This document shows, one piece after another, positions 21,682 through 32,990 of a DNA stretch of 64,000 bases. This DNA comes from Gentiana macrophylla. Its lineage: Eukaryota; Streptophyta; Magnoliopsida; Gentianales; Gentianaceae. Within the stretch, counting starts at the first letter, position 1, and each line of letters begins with the position of its first letter. Below the pieces are notes generated by a model. That model was not told the origin of the DNA. It searched no databases and was given only the letters and a program-made list of their open reading frames with translations. The stretch lies in NCBI GenBank assembly GCA_026214975.1, contig CM047813.1, positions 30,406,589-30,470,588 on the forward strand, in the 5' to 3' direction. The position numbers were made by a program, and so were the translations under genes.

Positions 21682-21906
21682 TTCCCCATAGATTTCACAG
21701 TCCTAGACGTACCGGAAGATCCTAGGGCCCAAGTTTTATTAGGACGGCCTTTCTTAGAAACCAGCCGGGCGATCATGGATTTCGATAATGGGGAGATAAC
21801 TCCTAGAACGAACAATGATGCCGTAACCGTTAAGATCCTAGAACCCCTAGACAATAGGCCTGAATGCTGCATGATGACCTGTGGATCTGGAGACATTAGA
21901 ATTTAG
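21682..21906 (+). pseudogene. Athila-1 retropepsin-like remnant
   Basis: On the + strand this reads FPIDFTVLDVPEDPRAQVLL followed by GRPFLETSRAIMDFDNGEI, the end of the aspartic protease domain of Athila-type pol, with the conserved LGRPFL strand. A stop precedes it closely (TGA near 21670) and it ends at TAG 21904-21906. The catalytic DTG triad was not found upstream, so this is a fragment. Confidence 0.75.
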
Positions 21907-22613
21907 GAGATAGAAGAGTGGAGGCCTAAGCATCGAGAGGTTCTTATAGAAACCTATGAGCACGAGTTTATGAGAGTGCGGCTTAGGGAATAAGAGGAAA
22001 AGGTCCACAACAAGACGCTCGTGGAAGTCAATGCTTCCGTTTGGAGTAGTGAAGTTGGGCAGAAAATAGAAAATATGGAATCCCTAAACGTCAAAGTTAA
22101 GTCTCGAAGCAAGGGTATACCTAGTGCACGAGCAAAAAGGTCAAAGCGTGGCAGGAGAAGAGCTCAGAAGGTTCTGTGGAAAACCAAGAGATAGCACCCC
22201 TAGACGATAAGAAAGAACGCCTTTTTGAACAAGAAGGGAGGTGCATGACGGTTAAGACCTCGAGAGTGCAGGTTTGGTGAGTTAAATCCCCGACTCCTGA
22301 TTGAATAAGGATCCGAGGACAGTCGAGCTGGCGTCTATAAACTCATAACTATCCCTTGAACCCTTGTTTAGGAGATGAGTCAATAAAAGTAACCGGATGA
22401 AATGACGAGTTTTTTTTCATCCTACCACACCCCTAGGCTTGAAACCGATGGATGTTGGGAAGGTTTTTTCACTCGTTATGGATTCTAGTGAAGTAGGTTA
22501 GGATTGAGTCGGTAATAACAAAAGAAGGATTAAGAACTAGTGATTAGAGGTCAGGATTAAGCAGCAAGTTAATGTAAGGTGTGCAGAACAGGAAATAAGA
22601 AAATGGGCCCAGA
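21907..22613 (+). other. Athila-1 internal DNA, degenerate
   Basis: Downstream of the protease remnant, short frames continue (for example EEWRPKHREVLIETYEHEF after the stop) but no RT, RNase H or integrase motif is recognisable before the solo LTR. This part appears heavily deleted or decayed. Confidence 0.5.
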
Positions 22614-22617
22614 GGCC

Positions 22618-24300
22618 TGTTGGTCCCTTGAAAAGGCTTTGGTTAAGTTTAGAGGGGGGGTGAATAAACTTAACACTTAAAACTTTTTCGAGTTATACAA
22701 ACTCAAAGAATTTTAGTAGCTCTTGTTTGCTTAGTAGTCTGCTTTGAATAATAAGATTACCGAATTTATTGCAGCGGATTATATTAAAATTAAGCCTTTG
22801 TACTTGTTGTTAAAAGATGATACCAAGTATTAGATACTCAGTAGTGCATGTGTGTGATTCAGTTGCTGGGTTCAATCGATTGATGTACTGTAAGCTAATA
22901 AACTGAAAGTAAATGCAGTAAAGTAAAGTAGGCAAGATTTATAGTGGTTCCAGGTGGTGTAACCTGTCAGTCCACTCTTCTCCTGTGATGTTGGAGGAAA
23001 TTCACTAGAGATTCTTGAGGTAGCTGTTACGAAAATCCCTAAGCTGTTTGTCCTTCACCAATAACTATGGCTTCACAAACTGAACACCTGAAACAGGTAG
23101 GATTGCTGCTACAATATGTTCCACTGGTCCTTGAAGGGTAGGATTGCCTCTTCACCAGCTCCACCACAAACAACAGTCCTTGACACCAAAATATGCTTCA
23201 CTGTCTTCAAAGAAACTTCTTATGAAAGAAGGTTTGAATCAAGTAAGTGATTCAACTTTCAAAGAGCTTGATCGTGATGAAATGATCAGCAGCTTGTGCT
23301 CTTCAAGTGTGTATACTTGATGTAACTTGATAGCAGTGTAGCACTTGAAGATAAAACTTGATCGATAAGTTTAAGCTCAATATGCCAAGGTAGGGTGTTT
23401 TTCTTGAACTTGATAGCTTCATTATGGATTATGTGTTGTTCATCAATTCATCTATTTAAACCGAGTGAGTCCTCTATTTATAGGTAGGAAACATGTGACT
23501 TCTTGTTTGAAATTCAAATAGCCGCTTTCAGCTTGTCTCCATCTTGACTTGCTTTTTCTCGATCTGCTCATAGTATCGACATAGACAATCTTCTTTTTGT
23601 CGAGTTTTCATCATCCACCCTTTGACTTATATCCATTGGATAATCCTCAAATCTTTCCAACGTTCCTTTTATCTTGTCCATTGATTTGTTGATTAAATCA
23701 AGGCTTGTAATTCATCCTTATCTGCTTAATCTTCCAATGTAACTTTGATTACATCGAGATTTATACTCAAAGCAGATATTTGACTTATTTTAGTCTCATT
23801 GATGTACATGTCTTGTCACCGGTTTAAGTCTCATTGTTTTAATAACACTTCACCGATCGCTTTTCATCTAACTTTTTATTGTGAAGTTAGAGTACACCAT
23901 TTTGATTATAACTAAGTTACAATCATCACTTAACATATGGAACATAGACCTTGTACACAAGGTATATGTAATCGCTTTAGGTCATCACAGACTTCCTAAA
24001 TTTCGATTCCATATCCTTGACTTTAAATACTAAGTTTGATCCCTTAGCTTCAATAATCGAGTTTGCACCCCCACCTTTAGTCTTCAAAGAGTTCCTGAGA
24101 CACTCTCACCGACCAAGATACCCTACTTGACTGGACTAGCCTCACGATAAAGTCAATCGACCATTTTACGAAGGCTTGTTTGATCAAACTTATACAAAGA
24201 TCAAACTCTAATAAACCTATACAATTGATCTAGACATCTTTTGCCTTTGCTCTATAACAAATAGTCGCACTCATAATTAAAACTTAAAATATGTCCAACA
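22618..24300 (+). mobile_element. probable solo LTR nested in Athila-1
   Basis: A 1683-bp non-coding block starts TGTTGGTCCC and ends ATGTCCAACA, with the TG..CA and TGTTGG/CCAACA termini of a copia-type LTR. It is flanked by GGCC on both sides (22614-22617 and 24301-24304; one side extends to AGGCC). Early in the block is the GAGGGGGGGTGAATAA stretch seen in Sirevirus-type LTRs. No internal coding sequence or second LTR adjoins it, hence solo. There are no close relatives in the window. Confidence 0.65.
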
Positions 24301-24330
24301 GGCCGTAAGGACAAAATAAGATACAAAATG

Positions 24331-24476
24331 GGAAAAAGGACAAGAAAAAAATAAGAAGAAGACAAAACGCAGCGTATGTTACTACATGTGTTACTATATG
24401 TGGTTGTAGCAACATGTAGTAATAGGTGCGTTTTTGTCCTTCTCAACCACTATCTTTTTTTCTTGTCCTTTTTCCT
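24331..24476. mobile_element. fold-back (MITE-like) element
   Basis: The ends GGAAAAAGGACAAGAAAAAA and, about 125 bp later, the inverse form (TTTTTTTCTTGTCCTTTTTCC) make a terminal inverted repeat of about 22 bp. The centre contains a second inverted pair (GTTACTACATG / CATGTAGTAA). It lies just after the solo LTR. No clear target duplication was seen, so the superfamily is unknown. Confidence 0.55.
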
Positions 24477-25198
24477 CATTATAGATAAAAAACAGTCATT
24501 TACAACCTTTAACCTATAAGAAAATATAGAAAAAAAGTTGGCCCTGATTAATTGGCCATCTCCCCCAATTAATCGAGCTAGGTTTTATCGATTTTTGTGT
24601 GTCATATTTAAGATCAGACCCTTCGATAGCATGTGGATGACATGCGTTGCATCGGTCAGCCCCCAGTCAGAGTAACCGACAATTTTCGCTCTTTTCCATC
24701 ATTTCCTCCTTTCCCAAACTCCACCATTACTCCACCTCCTCAATCCCATCAATTACACCTTAATCCCTCACCACCATTACTTATCTAACCCACTATCCGA
24801 CTAAATCCTTCCATATCCTCTCATTTCTCCTATTTAAACACCCTTTTATCACCACTATTCTTCATCTTCAACTATCATTTTCATCTTCATCACTAATCTA
24901 TCCCTTTATTCTTCTTCTTCTTCACCTTCGGCCATCATCACCACCACCATCACCACCACTATCTCTCATTTTCTCTTCAATATCCATCAAAACAAGCACC
25001 TAAAAACCCCTTTTTCATTCTCTGTTGCTGAGCTGTACTGCTGTAACGTTGCAATTACTGTCATTCATCTTCTTCCTCCATCTGCAGCTTTGTTTCAGAG
25101 AAGAATCTGAAAAATTAGGCATGATTAATCGGGGTAGGGTCCGATTAATTGAGGGTCATTTTTGTTCCAGAAATCCAACAGACTCTGTATCAGCATTC

Positions 25199-25975
25199 AT
25201 GGCCCCGAAACGCAGCAGAATTGTTCGTCATCCGAGCTGTCAACATATTGTTTATGGTGATGCCAACCCCTTGATAGACGGGGTTGATCAGTTTGATTCG
25301 TTAGAGATTTATGAGTCATTCCGAGGTCATTGGAATGGCCACCCTGTTGCCCGTGAACATGGCATCGACTTGCAGGATTATGGCTCTATCTTGCTTGGAG
25401 CTTTGAAGTATCATGATATCCTCGACACGGAGGAGGCACCAAGCTGGCTCAATGCTATGGTGGTGCGAGAGTTCTACGTGTATCTGGCGCATAACCACGG
25501 AACCACATTTTCTATGGTCCGAGGGGTGGAAGTTATTTCACCATCAAGTGGATCAACGGATATTATAGAGTGCGTAACCCACCAGTGGGCCCGGAGGAGT
25601 ATACATTCTCCTCCAATGTTAATGATCTGGAGGATGCAGATGATTTCTGACTACTTTGGGGTGGAATGGAAAAGAAATCTGATGGGATTCCCCACCATCT
25701 TCCTGGAGAATGACTTATCTTAGGATAGGAAGATGCTGAACAGATTTGTCTATTCCCGCTTGCTTCCGACCAAGCATACGCCTTCTGTTACACCAAGGCG
25801 GGCAGAGTTGATGTTCTACCTGGAGCAGGAATCTCTAGTTAACATCAACATCCTGATGAACAAACGCATCCAGGATATTGCTGATGAGTCCGAGCGAGAG
25901 CTTTTGCCATATGGCCCGATGATAGATATGTTTGTTGTGGAGAACGAGGTTCCAGTTTTGGTCAGTGACGATTGA
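25199..25975 (+). pseudogene. Athila-type accessory ORF (putative plant transposon protein domain)
   Basis: From ATG 25199 the frame reads MAPKRSRIVRHPS, then YESFRGHWNGHP, a WLNAMVVREFYVYL segment and VRGV. Around 25540-25650 the family-like reading (KWINGYYRVRNPPVGPEEY) moves to another frame and then returns, which means two compensating indels. A TAG at 25721-25723 also breaks the frame before NRFVYSRLLPTKH, FYLEQESLVNINILMNKRI and LLPYGPMIDMFV, ending in TGA 25973-25975. This arrangement is typical of the ORF-1 or putative plant transposon protein region of Athila-type elements, whose function is unknown. An open leader upstream (25025-25198) may be non-coding. Confidence 0.65.
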
Positions 25976-27642
25976 GAAGAGCCTGAACCGAAGATAAGCT
26001 CACAGTCGGTTTCACGAGCACCTAGACGAGTGGGTCATAGAGCTGACAGAGAGCGCACTCCGGGTTCACGGGGGGACTCGATCTCAGAGAGCTCTGATAA
26101 AGGAGAATGCGAGAGAGATTGAGAGTTTGCATCTCAAGCTAGATCGTATGATGGACTTCTTAGGCATTCCTCATTCAACCCCACCACCAAGAACTGCCCC
26201 ACGTCATGGAGCATCATCTTCTGCTGCAGATGCCTCAAGTTCTAGACCACCTCCCGGTTTCGACCCTAGAGATGTTTGGGAGGACTATTATGATGCGGAC
26301 TAGTTATTACTATTTCTTATTTATCTAGTATTGTAGCAGACTTCTATTAATAATATAATGATTTTGTCATTTAATTTCTCTTTTACTGTCGCAATTTTAT
26401 TATACGGTTATTGTCACCCAAGTTTTTCTCTTGGCTTTTCGAGATATTTAGCGTAGATTTTTTTGAGGACTCTTTACGCCCGTTGCTATTTTTGGAGGTC
26501 CATTTACTTACCTTGCTCCACGCTTAACGATGCTAAGTTCCTTTTCGCTTTATGTTTTTCATCTTATCATTGGGGACAATGTTTCTATTAAGTGGGGGGT
26601 AGAAACATCACTTACCTTTTTAACATTATATTCCGCTGATTATCTTAATTCTCTTTGATGAACTTTTCACCATATAGACTTTGATTCGTTCAAAGTGAGA
26701 AAAATTTAGCTAACTAATTACATCCTTGTTCCACAACGCTTAGGTGAAAGTCATGTCCACTTTTGAAGTAGTGACATATTAACCATACATTCTGTTTATG
26801 AACCACATTTTTAAGCACGTATGACTCGATTCTTCAGTATGTAATATAGATGAAGCATTATTCAATTTAGTGTGGAAGAATGAGCATGAGTTATGTTGAA
26901 TGAAGTAGTGACTTATAAATTATTATTTTGCCATTTGCATTCAATTTTTGAGCACGCCATCTGAGTGAGAAGTATTTAGATTAGATGAAGAGTTATCCTA
27001 GACCGGGAATCGATATTTTTTGGTGGATATGCTTTAACCACTTGTTGTAGGAGGAGGGTAGCAACTTGAATGCCAAACAAGGTAAACCGGGACAAAACAG
27101 CTTATGAGTGAGAGCGGAAAAAGAATGAGGAATTTGCAAAGCAAAGCCAATGGAGCATAAAACACATGGCTATTTCAGGAAAAAAAAAGAAAAAGTAATA
27201 AAATAAACGAGGACCTAAGAGTGATACTCGGTCCCCAGGTCTGCCCGGCCCAAGTAAGGTTTCATGTTGTTTGCCTGAGTCTGAATGCGAGAGGAGCGAG
27301 TTTGCACATTGATAAGTAATGATTGTGGGGTCTCGATAACTTCAATCTTTTCTTGAATGCACCATCATGAAAGATTAATCACACGACACATTAATGCATT
27401 GATAGGTGATGATTAATGGGAAACTTATGGAATGATGCGTGATATGGGTTTTGCATGAATACTTATTGATATAATGTGATTCTGTATGTGTCACTGTTGC
27501 TTGAGAGTCGTTGCACACACACATTAGTTCATGACATGAATATTGTTTAATGTGTCCTAATGGATATGAGCGGGCATGATCTTTATCCTAGCTATGTGAG
27601 GCATTGTTCCTTTTCACTTTTTTGCTCGGGACGATAAAAAAC
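25976..27642 (+). other. Athila-1 3' internal region with PPT-like tracts
   Basis: Mostly non-coding. A purine tract AAGTGGGGGGTAGAAAC occurs near 26590, and the tract just before the 3' LTR (CTAAGTGGAGGGGGGTAC, about 27643) is the likely polypurine primer. A short readable stretch near 26050-26300 continues the accessory ORF without a recognisable domain. Confidence 0.5.
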
Positions 27643-27660
27643 TAAGTGGAGGGGGGTACT

Positions 27661-29030
27661 TTATAACGCTCTAAATGCTATCATTAAATGAACCTTTATT
27701 TACCCCGAATCATGCTTAAGAGAAGGTATATAGGCTTATTATTGTGAAGAATTGTGTTAAACACCAAGTGCATGTTCCTAGGTTTACAATTCTGCATCTG
27801 TGTTATTATCCCGTGGATTTGGTACTGTTTTGTCTTGTTTCATACACTTTTCAGGATGTATCAAAATCTGGAGCAACTGAGGATGGATCTAGACCGAGAG
27901 AAGAGCATTGGGCCAAGTGGAGAAAGTCCAAGAAGAGATCTTCTAGAAAAAAGGAAGAAAAACTGGCCCGATTAATCGAGGCCTTGGAAGACACGAAATC
28001 GAAGTCTGCCGCCTCTACTATGTCGGTTAGAGTTTTATTGAGTCTTAAGTCGGCTATTGAGCCTATTTAAAGTGTTAGAAACGATTGTAATCATATAAAT
28101 AGGCATTACTATCATATCATATACACTTTTGTAACTTTTCATTGATGAAATAAAGTTCCTTTAGCTTTTAGTGATTTATTTTCTGGTTTCCTTCCCTCAT
28201 TTCCATCTCTAGCTTGAGTGGATCAAGATAGATCTTCATAACCGAAGATTTGAAGCTTTGAACATTCCTTTATGTCTTTATTATGGTAGATCTACTTGTA
28301 TTTATGTGTTATAGTTAATCTGCATGTTTAACAACCCCGTAATTTACTTGAATTAATTAGAACGAAGCAATATAGATTCCAGAATAAGAACGAATGCCCC
28401 CGATTAATCGACGGTCTTTACCGATTAATCTAGGCAAATTTTAGCCAGGTACCTTGATCGACATGATTAATTAAAACGATTAATTAGGTCTGGTCAATCT
28501 AATATTCGTATATCGTAAATTAACATGAAGGACTGTTAGTGAAGTGTTAATTAGGACATTGTCTTGATGGATCCCTAGGAACACGCTAGTCATAGTTGAT
28601 AGCTGCGTAGGGAGGTTTTCGGTCTTGAGCGGGCATCTCTAGAACTTATGGCGTGTGGGATAATACAACCAATGAAGGAGGTTAATCGCATATAGGTTGT
28701 CTGTTTTCCTTACAGTGGAAGTAGATAGGGTTAGGAGATGCACCCATAGCTAAAATTGAATTAAAACGTCCAATTGATTTAAGGAAATTATGTGGGATGT
28801 AAACATAAGGATTAACTACACTAAGTTAGTAGATAGGTGGGATGAGGAAGGAATACCATGTTTCTTTCTATGTAAATTGTTGGTCCATGACCATATTTGT
28901 CTTTTCGATTAGGTTAGATTCGTTTATACTTGAGTTGCATTGTCTCCTTAGGATCGACCTTGATTCACCCTTGCTATACTATGATTGACCTAGTACTCTT
29001 CCTAGTATAAGCAACTTACACACGACATCA
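27661..29030 (+). repeat. Athila-1 3' LTR
   Basis: A 1370-bp LTR matching 18970-20375. It begins TTATAACGCTC (the expected TG has become TT) and ends ...ACGACATCA, directly before the CTAAA target duplication. Confidence 0.93.
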
Positions 29031-29035
29031 CTAAA

Positions 29036-31130
29036 CAAACCCTTGTGATTCTAAAGCTTCAGTTAACTTACAAATCCACTATCTGCTGGCTTGTTTCAAA
29101 CCATACAAGGATTTGTTAATCTGTAAACTTGATTTGGTCTTTCTGTTGCAAAACCTGGGGTCAGCTGCATATATACTTCTTCATGTAGATCTCCATGTAA
29201 GAAGGATGTTTTGACATCCACTTGATGTAGATGTCAATTATTAGCTGCTGATGCTGCTAGTAAAGCCCTAACTGTGGTAATCTTAACAACATGGGAAATG
29301 ACTCTTTATAATCAATGCCATTTGTCTGAGTGTAACCCTTTGCCACTAACCTGGTTTTGTATCTTTCTACTGAGCCATCAGGATTGTAGCTTATTTTATA
29401 CACCCATTGCACCCAATAGGCTTTTTTCTTGGTGGTAAATCAACCACTTCCTAGGTGTGAGTGGTCTGTAAAGTTTCAATCTTCTTTTGCATGGCTTCTT
29501 TCCACTCATCATGCTTGATGACTTGGTTATAATCTTAGGTTCTTTAACACATCAATTGCATTAATGTATCTCGGCATACTTTCTTGAAAGGTCTTTGAAG
29601 GGTGTCTGCTGAACTCCACCTTGATAAAAGGTTGGTGGATTTCTTGTTCTTCTTGATCTCCCCGAATCGAATAAGTGCAGGGTGGTCGGATGACGGGAGC
29701 ATTTTCTTTACTAGAAACCTCACCGTGCAGCTTGTATCTGGTCGCTCTCTTGAGTCATTTAATAGATCATCAAAACCGTCCATGATTGGCAATGAGAGTG
29801 GCATATCAGAAAGATACTTAGCCTTGCCTAAAACATACTCAAATAGAGGAAAATAAGTCTCATGAAATTGAGTAATTCTAGCAACACAGATATCTTGTTG
29901 GTGATTTCTTGAAGTATAGCACCCTTGGAAGTGTTTGATTTCCCAAGATAGACACAAGTCCTGCATCTGGAATCAAACATTGTCATGTACTGCTGAAGTG
30001 TGCAAGAGAAATCTATGAAACCAAAAACTATGAACACAGAATGATCTGGTTTGGTGCCATAAAGCACCTTATTAGGAGTGCTTTCCTTCAGCAGTGGTGT
30101 GGGTGTTGCATTAATTAACTTTACAATATATAAAAGATAGAAACCTTAATACTCAATGGGTATGTTACTCTGAAATCTTAGACCCCTGTAAACATGTAAT
30201 AGATGATGATGTTTCCTTTCAACAATACCATTTTGGTCAGGTGTGCTGACACATGATTTCTGATGTATAATGCCATGCTGATCATAGAAATTTGTGAGCT
30301 GAAACTCAGCTCCATTTTCAGACCTAATAACTTTAATAACTTTATTAAACTTTGTAGATACAAACTTAAAAAATATTTAACAAGATCAGAAGCTTCAAAT
30401 TTGTTTCCCATGAGAAATCCCAAAGTAAACCTAGAAAAATCATCCATGAATGACCTAAAATATTGCTATCCATACACAGTATGGTGTCTCAAAGGGCCCT
30501 AAATATCCCTATGGACAAGGTCAAAAATAGCATTCACACTAGTACTTCTTAAAGGAAAAAAGGGTTTTTCTTTAGTTTGACCATTGGACAAACATAACAA
30601 AGATCATGTTCACAAAATTTGACATCAGTAAACTGAGAACTGATAACTTGTAGTCTCATATCTGGTAGATGTCCTAGTCTATAGTGCCTTAAATGGGCAT
30701 CATCTAGACCATCAGACAAAGTGGTATTCTCTACTGCATTAACAACAAAAATCTTGACTGGTTGGTGTAAGACATAGAGTCCTCTTTGCAACTTAGCTGA
30801 ACCAATCACTTTCTAGTTCTTGTCCTACAACACACACTTGTTAGAAAAAAAATAGCTGCACCTTTGGAATGGTAATCAAATAAGGTAAAGATAACAAATT
30901 ATAATTAAAACCATGAATACAAAACACATCATGTAGGACATGCTTTGAGAATTCACCCTTGCTTGTCCTATATGTGTGGCAAAACATTATTCTCATTAGG
31001 TAATCCCATTTTACTCCAAATGTAAGGTTTAGGATTACTCAACATGTCTAAGGAACCTACAATGTGATATGTGGCACGAGTCCAAGATCCATTGTATAGG
31101 GCTTTCTAAATTTAAATCACATGTACCTGT
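29036..31130 (-). pseudogene. copia-1 reverse transcriptase (5' half), integrase and protease remnants
   Basis: On the minus strand, 31130-31035 holds WILDS...SH, the copia protease active-site region with DSG changed to DSC. Next, 30809-30549 is the GAG-pre-integrase zinc-binding region (HLRHYRLGHLP, then two Cys). The segment 30447-30178 begins DDFSRFT, with the first catalytic Asp of the integrase core, and is then frameshifted. The segment 30067-29544 has the integrase C-terminal area and linker. From 29500 down to 29036 the reverse transcriptase start is legible ([21 protein letters not shown]), with stops. It continues at 18964 beyond the Athila insertion. Confidence 0.8.
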
Positions 31131-32093
31131 TGTAGGTGAAAAATGACTTGTGACTACATTAGGTTGCCCAACAGCAAACCCTGCATGCCTAGGAGGATTA
31201 AAACTCAGCAGGGCCATCAACTTTTCAAGTTGTTGTGCAGTAAAACTATGAAACCCTGGTCCAACAGACCTATTCTGGGGCTGGTCTTCTTCTGCTGATT
31301 GTTCATCTTCTACCAAGTTAGCCCTCTTTGATTTAAAACTAGGTGGATAGCCATGTTTCTTGTAGCAAGTTTCTTCAGTATGGCCATTGAAACCACAAGA
31401 ACTGCACTGAACCTTCTTGGGTTTTTTAGCCCTAGAGCTGACAGCAGATATAGAACCAGATCTGCTGACTGTTGAATGTTGACCCTGTCCATTCTTTCGA
31501 GAGAGCAGAACCAAAGATTCTTGATCTTTGGTCTTATTTGTCATATATAACATTTGTCTCTCAAATTTTATGGCCATTGCAAAGGCATCATGAATATCTA
31601 AGAATGACACCATCAACGTTTCTTGGGAAACCATAGGCTCGAACTCATCTCTTAAACCCTTCAGAAATTTCATAACATGTTTAGTTTTCATATGATCCAC
31701 CAAAGTATTGATTGCATTGTAGTGACATTGAGGATCACAAGAACATACTGGAATGGGCCTGATGGTCTTGATTTCTTCCCAGAGAACCATCAATTACATA
31801 AAATACTGATTAACAGAATCAGTACCCTGTTTTAGCAGATGCATTTCTTTAAGAAGATCTAAAAGTCTCAATGCATCCACATTAGAAAATCTAGCAGCAA
31901 GATTTTTCCAGACTGTATGCACACTCTTGAAGTACGTTAAACTTTGTGCAATGCAGTTCTCAACAAAATTCAAAATCCATGATCTCACCTTTGTATCACA
32001 CTGCCTCCACGCATGAAAATCTGTTGAATCTGTGTCTGGCCTCTTGATTATGCCGTCTACGAAGCCAATATTGTTCTTGGTGATCAGCACCAT
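31035..32093 (-). pseudogene. copia-1 gag
   Basis: Start ATG is at 32093. The first frame (to 31794) reads DGIIKRPDTDSTDFHAWRQC, then WILNFVEN and VWKNLAARFS, the usual copia gag (UBN2/retrotran_gag) layout. It is closed by a stop before 31793. The next frame (31793-31035) continues with CDPQCHYNA, FLKGLRDEFEPM and AFAMAIKFERQ, followed by a CCHC zinc knuckle CSSCGFNGHTEETC. The internal stop between the two parts shows decay. Confidence 0.82.
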
Positions 32094-32446
32094 TTCCGTA
32101 GATATCTTTCATGCATTGTAGTTGTTTCCATTCATTATGGTTGCACAAGCACTAAGGACGGATTCTCATTAGTGTGGACATATAATGGACTAGATGGGCA
32201 CAATTTTTCATTTTTAGCTGCCATGGCTATTAAGAACTCAAGAAATATGCCAGTTTAAGACAACAAAGGTGAAAAACGATCAAGAAATGATCAAAACACC
32301 AAGAATCGCCACAGTTTGCTCTCAAGAAACTGAAGAAAAACTCAGAAAGGATAAAGAACACTCTCAAGATTTTTCAGAAATCAGAGATAAAACATAGAAA
32401 AAAGCATCAGAAACTCTCAAGTGATTCTATGTTGAAGTTGAGGAAA

Positions 32447-32738
32447 TGCAACGAAAAGAAAAGAAAGAATGCGGAAGTATATTATTCAAAAATAATTAAA
32501 GAGGTAAGTTACAATGCTACTGATCATGTGGTATTTATAGCTTCAGACACCTCATGAACCAGTTAAAGGTAAGTTACAAGCGGTTATAACAGAATCTAAC
32601 TAAATAACCGTTTTCCATCTAAATGCATTCTGTTGACTATCTTAGTGACATTGAGTCTTACGGTAGTCTGCCGAGTCTTGATGATCAAATTGCCTCTTGC
32701 ACTCAGCATTTCCTTCAGCTCATATACTATAAAAAACA
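32447..32738 (-). repeat. copia-1 5' LTR
   Basis: The partner of the 17375-17655 LTR, with the same order of motifs (ACCGCTTGTAAC, CTATAAATACCA, TTTTGAATAAT). The outer end (TGTTTTTTATAG on the minus strand) is less certain because it differs from the other LTR. Confidence 0.7.
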
Positions 32739-32990
32739 CAGTCTTGCCTTAGAGGCAGAGCGAGAGCAGTACGTGGATCTAAGAGATTCATTCCTGATCC
32801 TTGTGCGGTTCTTCCACTTTTACTATTTAGCTGATATAGTAGTGGATTCATTGCTTGAAGCGAGGACAAAGGTCTCATCAGAGATATAAAGATAGTCCGA
32901 GTCCCCACGGATAGTGATCCATTTACACTTAGGGTTGTTTCAAGCATTTCATGAGATTCTTGTGTTTCAACTTGGTATTATGTGTGCGAG
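32739..32990. other. unassigned stretch between copia-1 and repeat family X
   Basis: Short mixed DNA with an open frame of 88 codons (32623-32889) that begins inside the copia-1 LTR and has no recognisable domain. Nothing else was identified. Confidence 0.3.

Larger units (their letters stand above)
18970..29030 (+). mobile_element. Athila-1: Ty3/gypsy Athila-type element nested in copia-1
   Basis: A complete LTR element on the + strand, flanked by the 5-bp target duplication CTAAA (18965-18969 and 29031-29035). LTRs are 18970-20375 and 27661-29030. After the 5' LTR comes TTTGGTGCCGCTGCCGGGA, close to the tRNA-Asp-type primer site of Athila elements. A purine-rich tract (GTGGAGGGGGG) precedes the 3' LTR. 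Inside are a retropepsin remnant and an Athila-type extra ORF. No reverse transcriptase, RNase H or integrase was recognised, so this looks like a deleted, non-autonomous derivative. It sits in the copia-1 reverse transcriptase. Confidence 0.92.
17375..32738 (-). mobile_element. copia-1: Ty1/copia retrotransposon (minus strand, broken)
   Basis: A copia element read on the minus strand, with 5' LTR 32447-32738, gag, protease, integrase, reverse transcriptase and RNase H in copia order, and 3' LTR 17375-17655. The purine-rich tract TTGAGAGGGG immediately precedes the 3' LTR start TGTTACA. Removing the nested 10-kb Athila element and the Stowaway MITE leaves about 5 kb, the usual copia length. 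Frames are interrupted many times, so the element is dead. No matching target duplication was found at the outer ends, and no standard tRNA-Met primer site was seen after the 5' LTR. Confidence 0.85.

Noticed and set aside
27744..28070. 108-codon frame in the Athila-1 3' LTR with a Lys/Glu-rich end
   Set aside because: It lies wholly within the LTR, and the matching 5' LTR region (from about 19050) has indels that break it.
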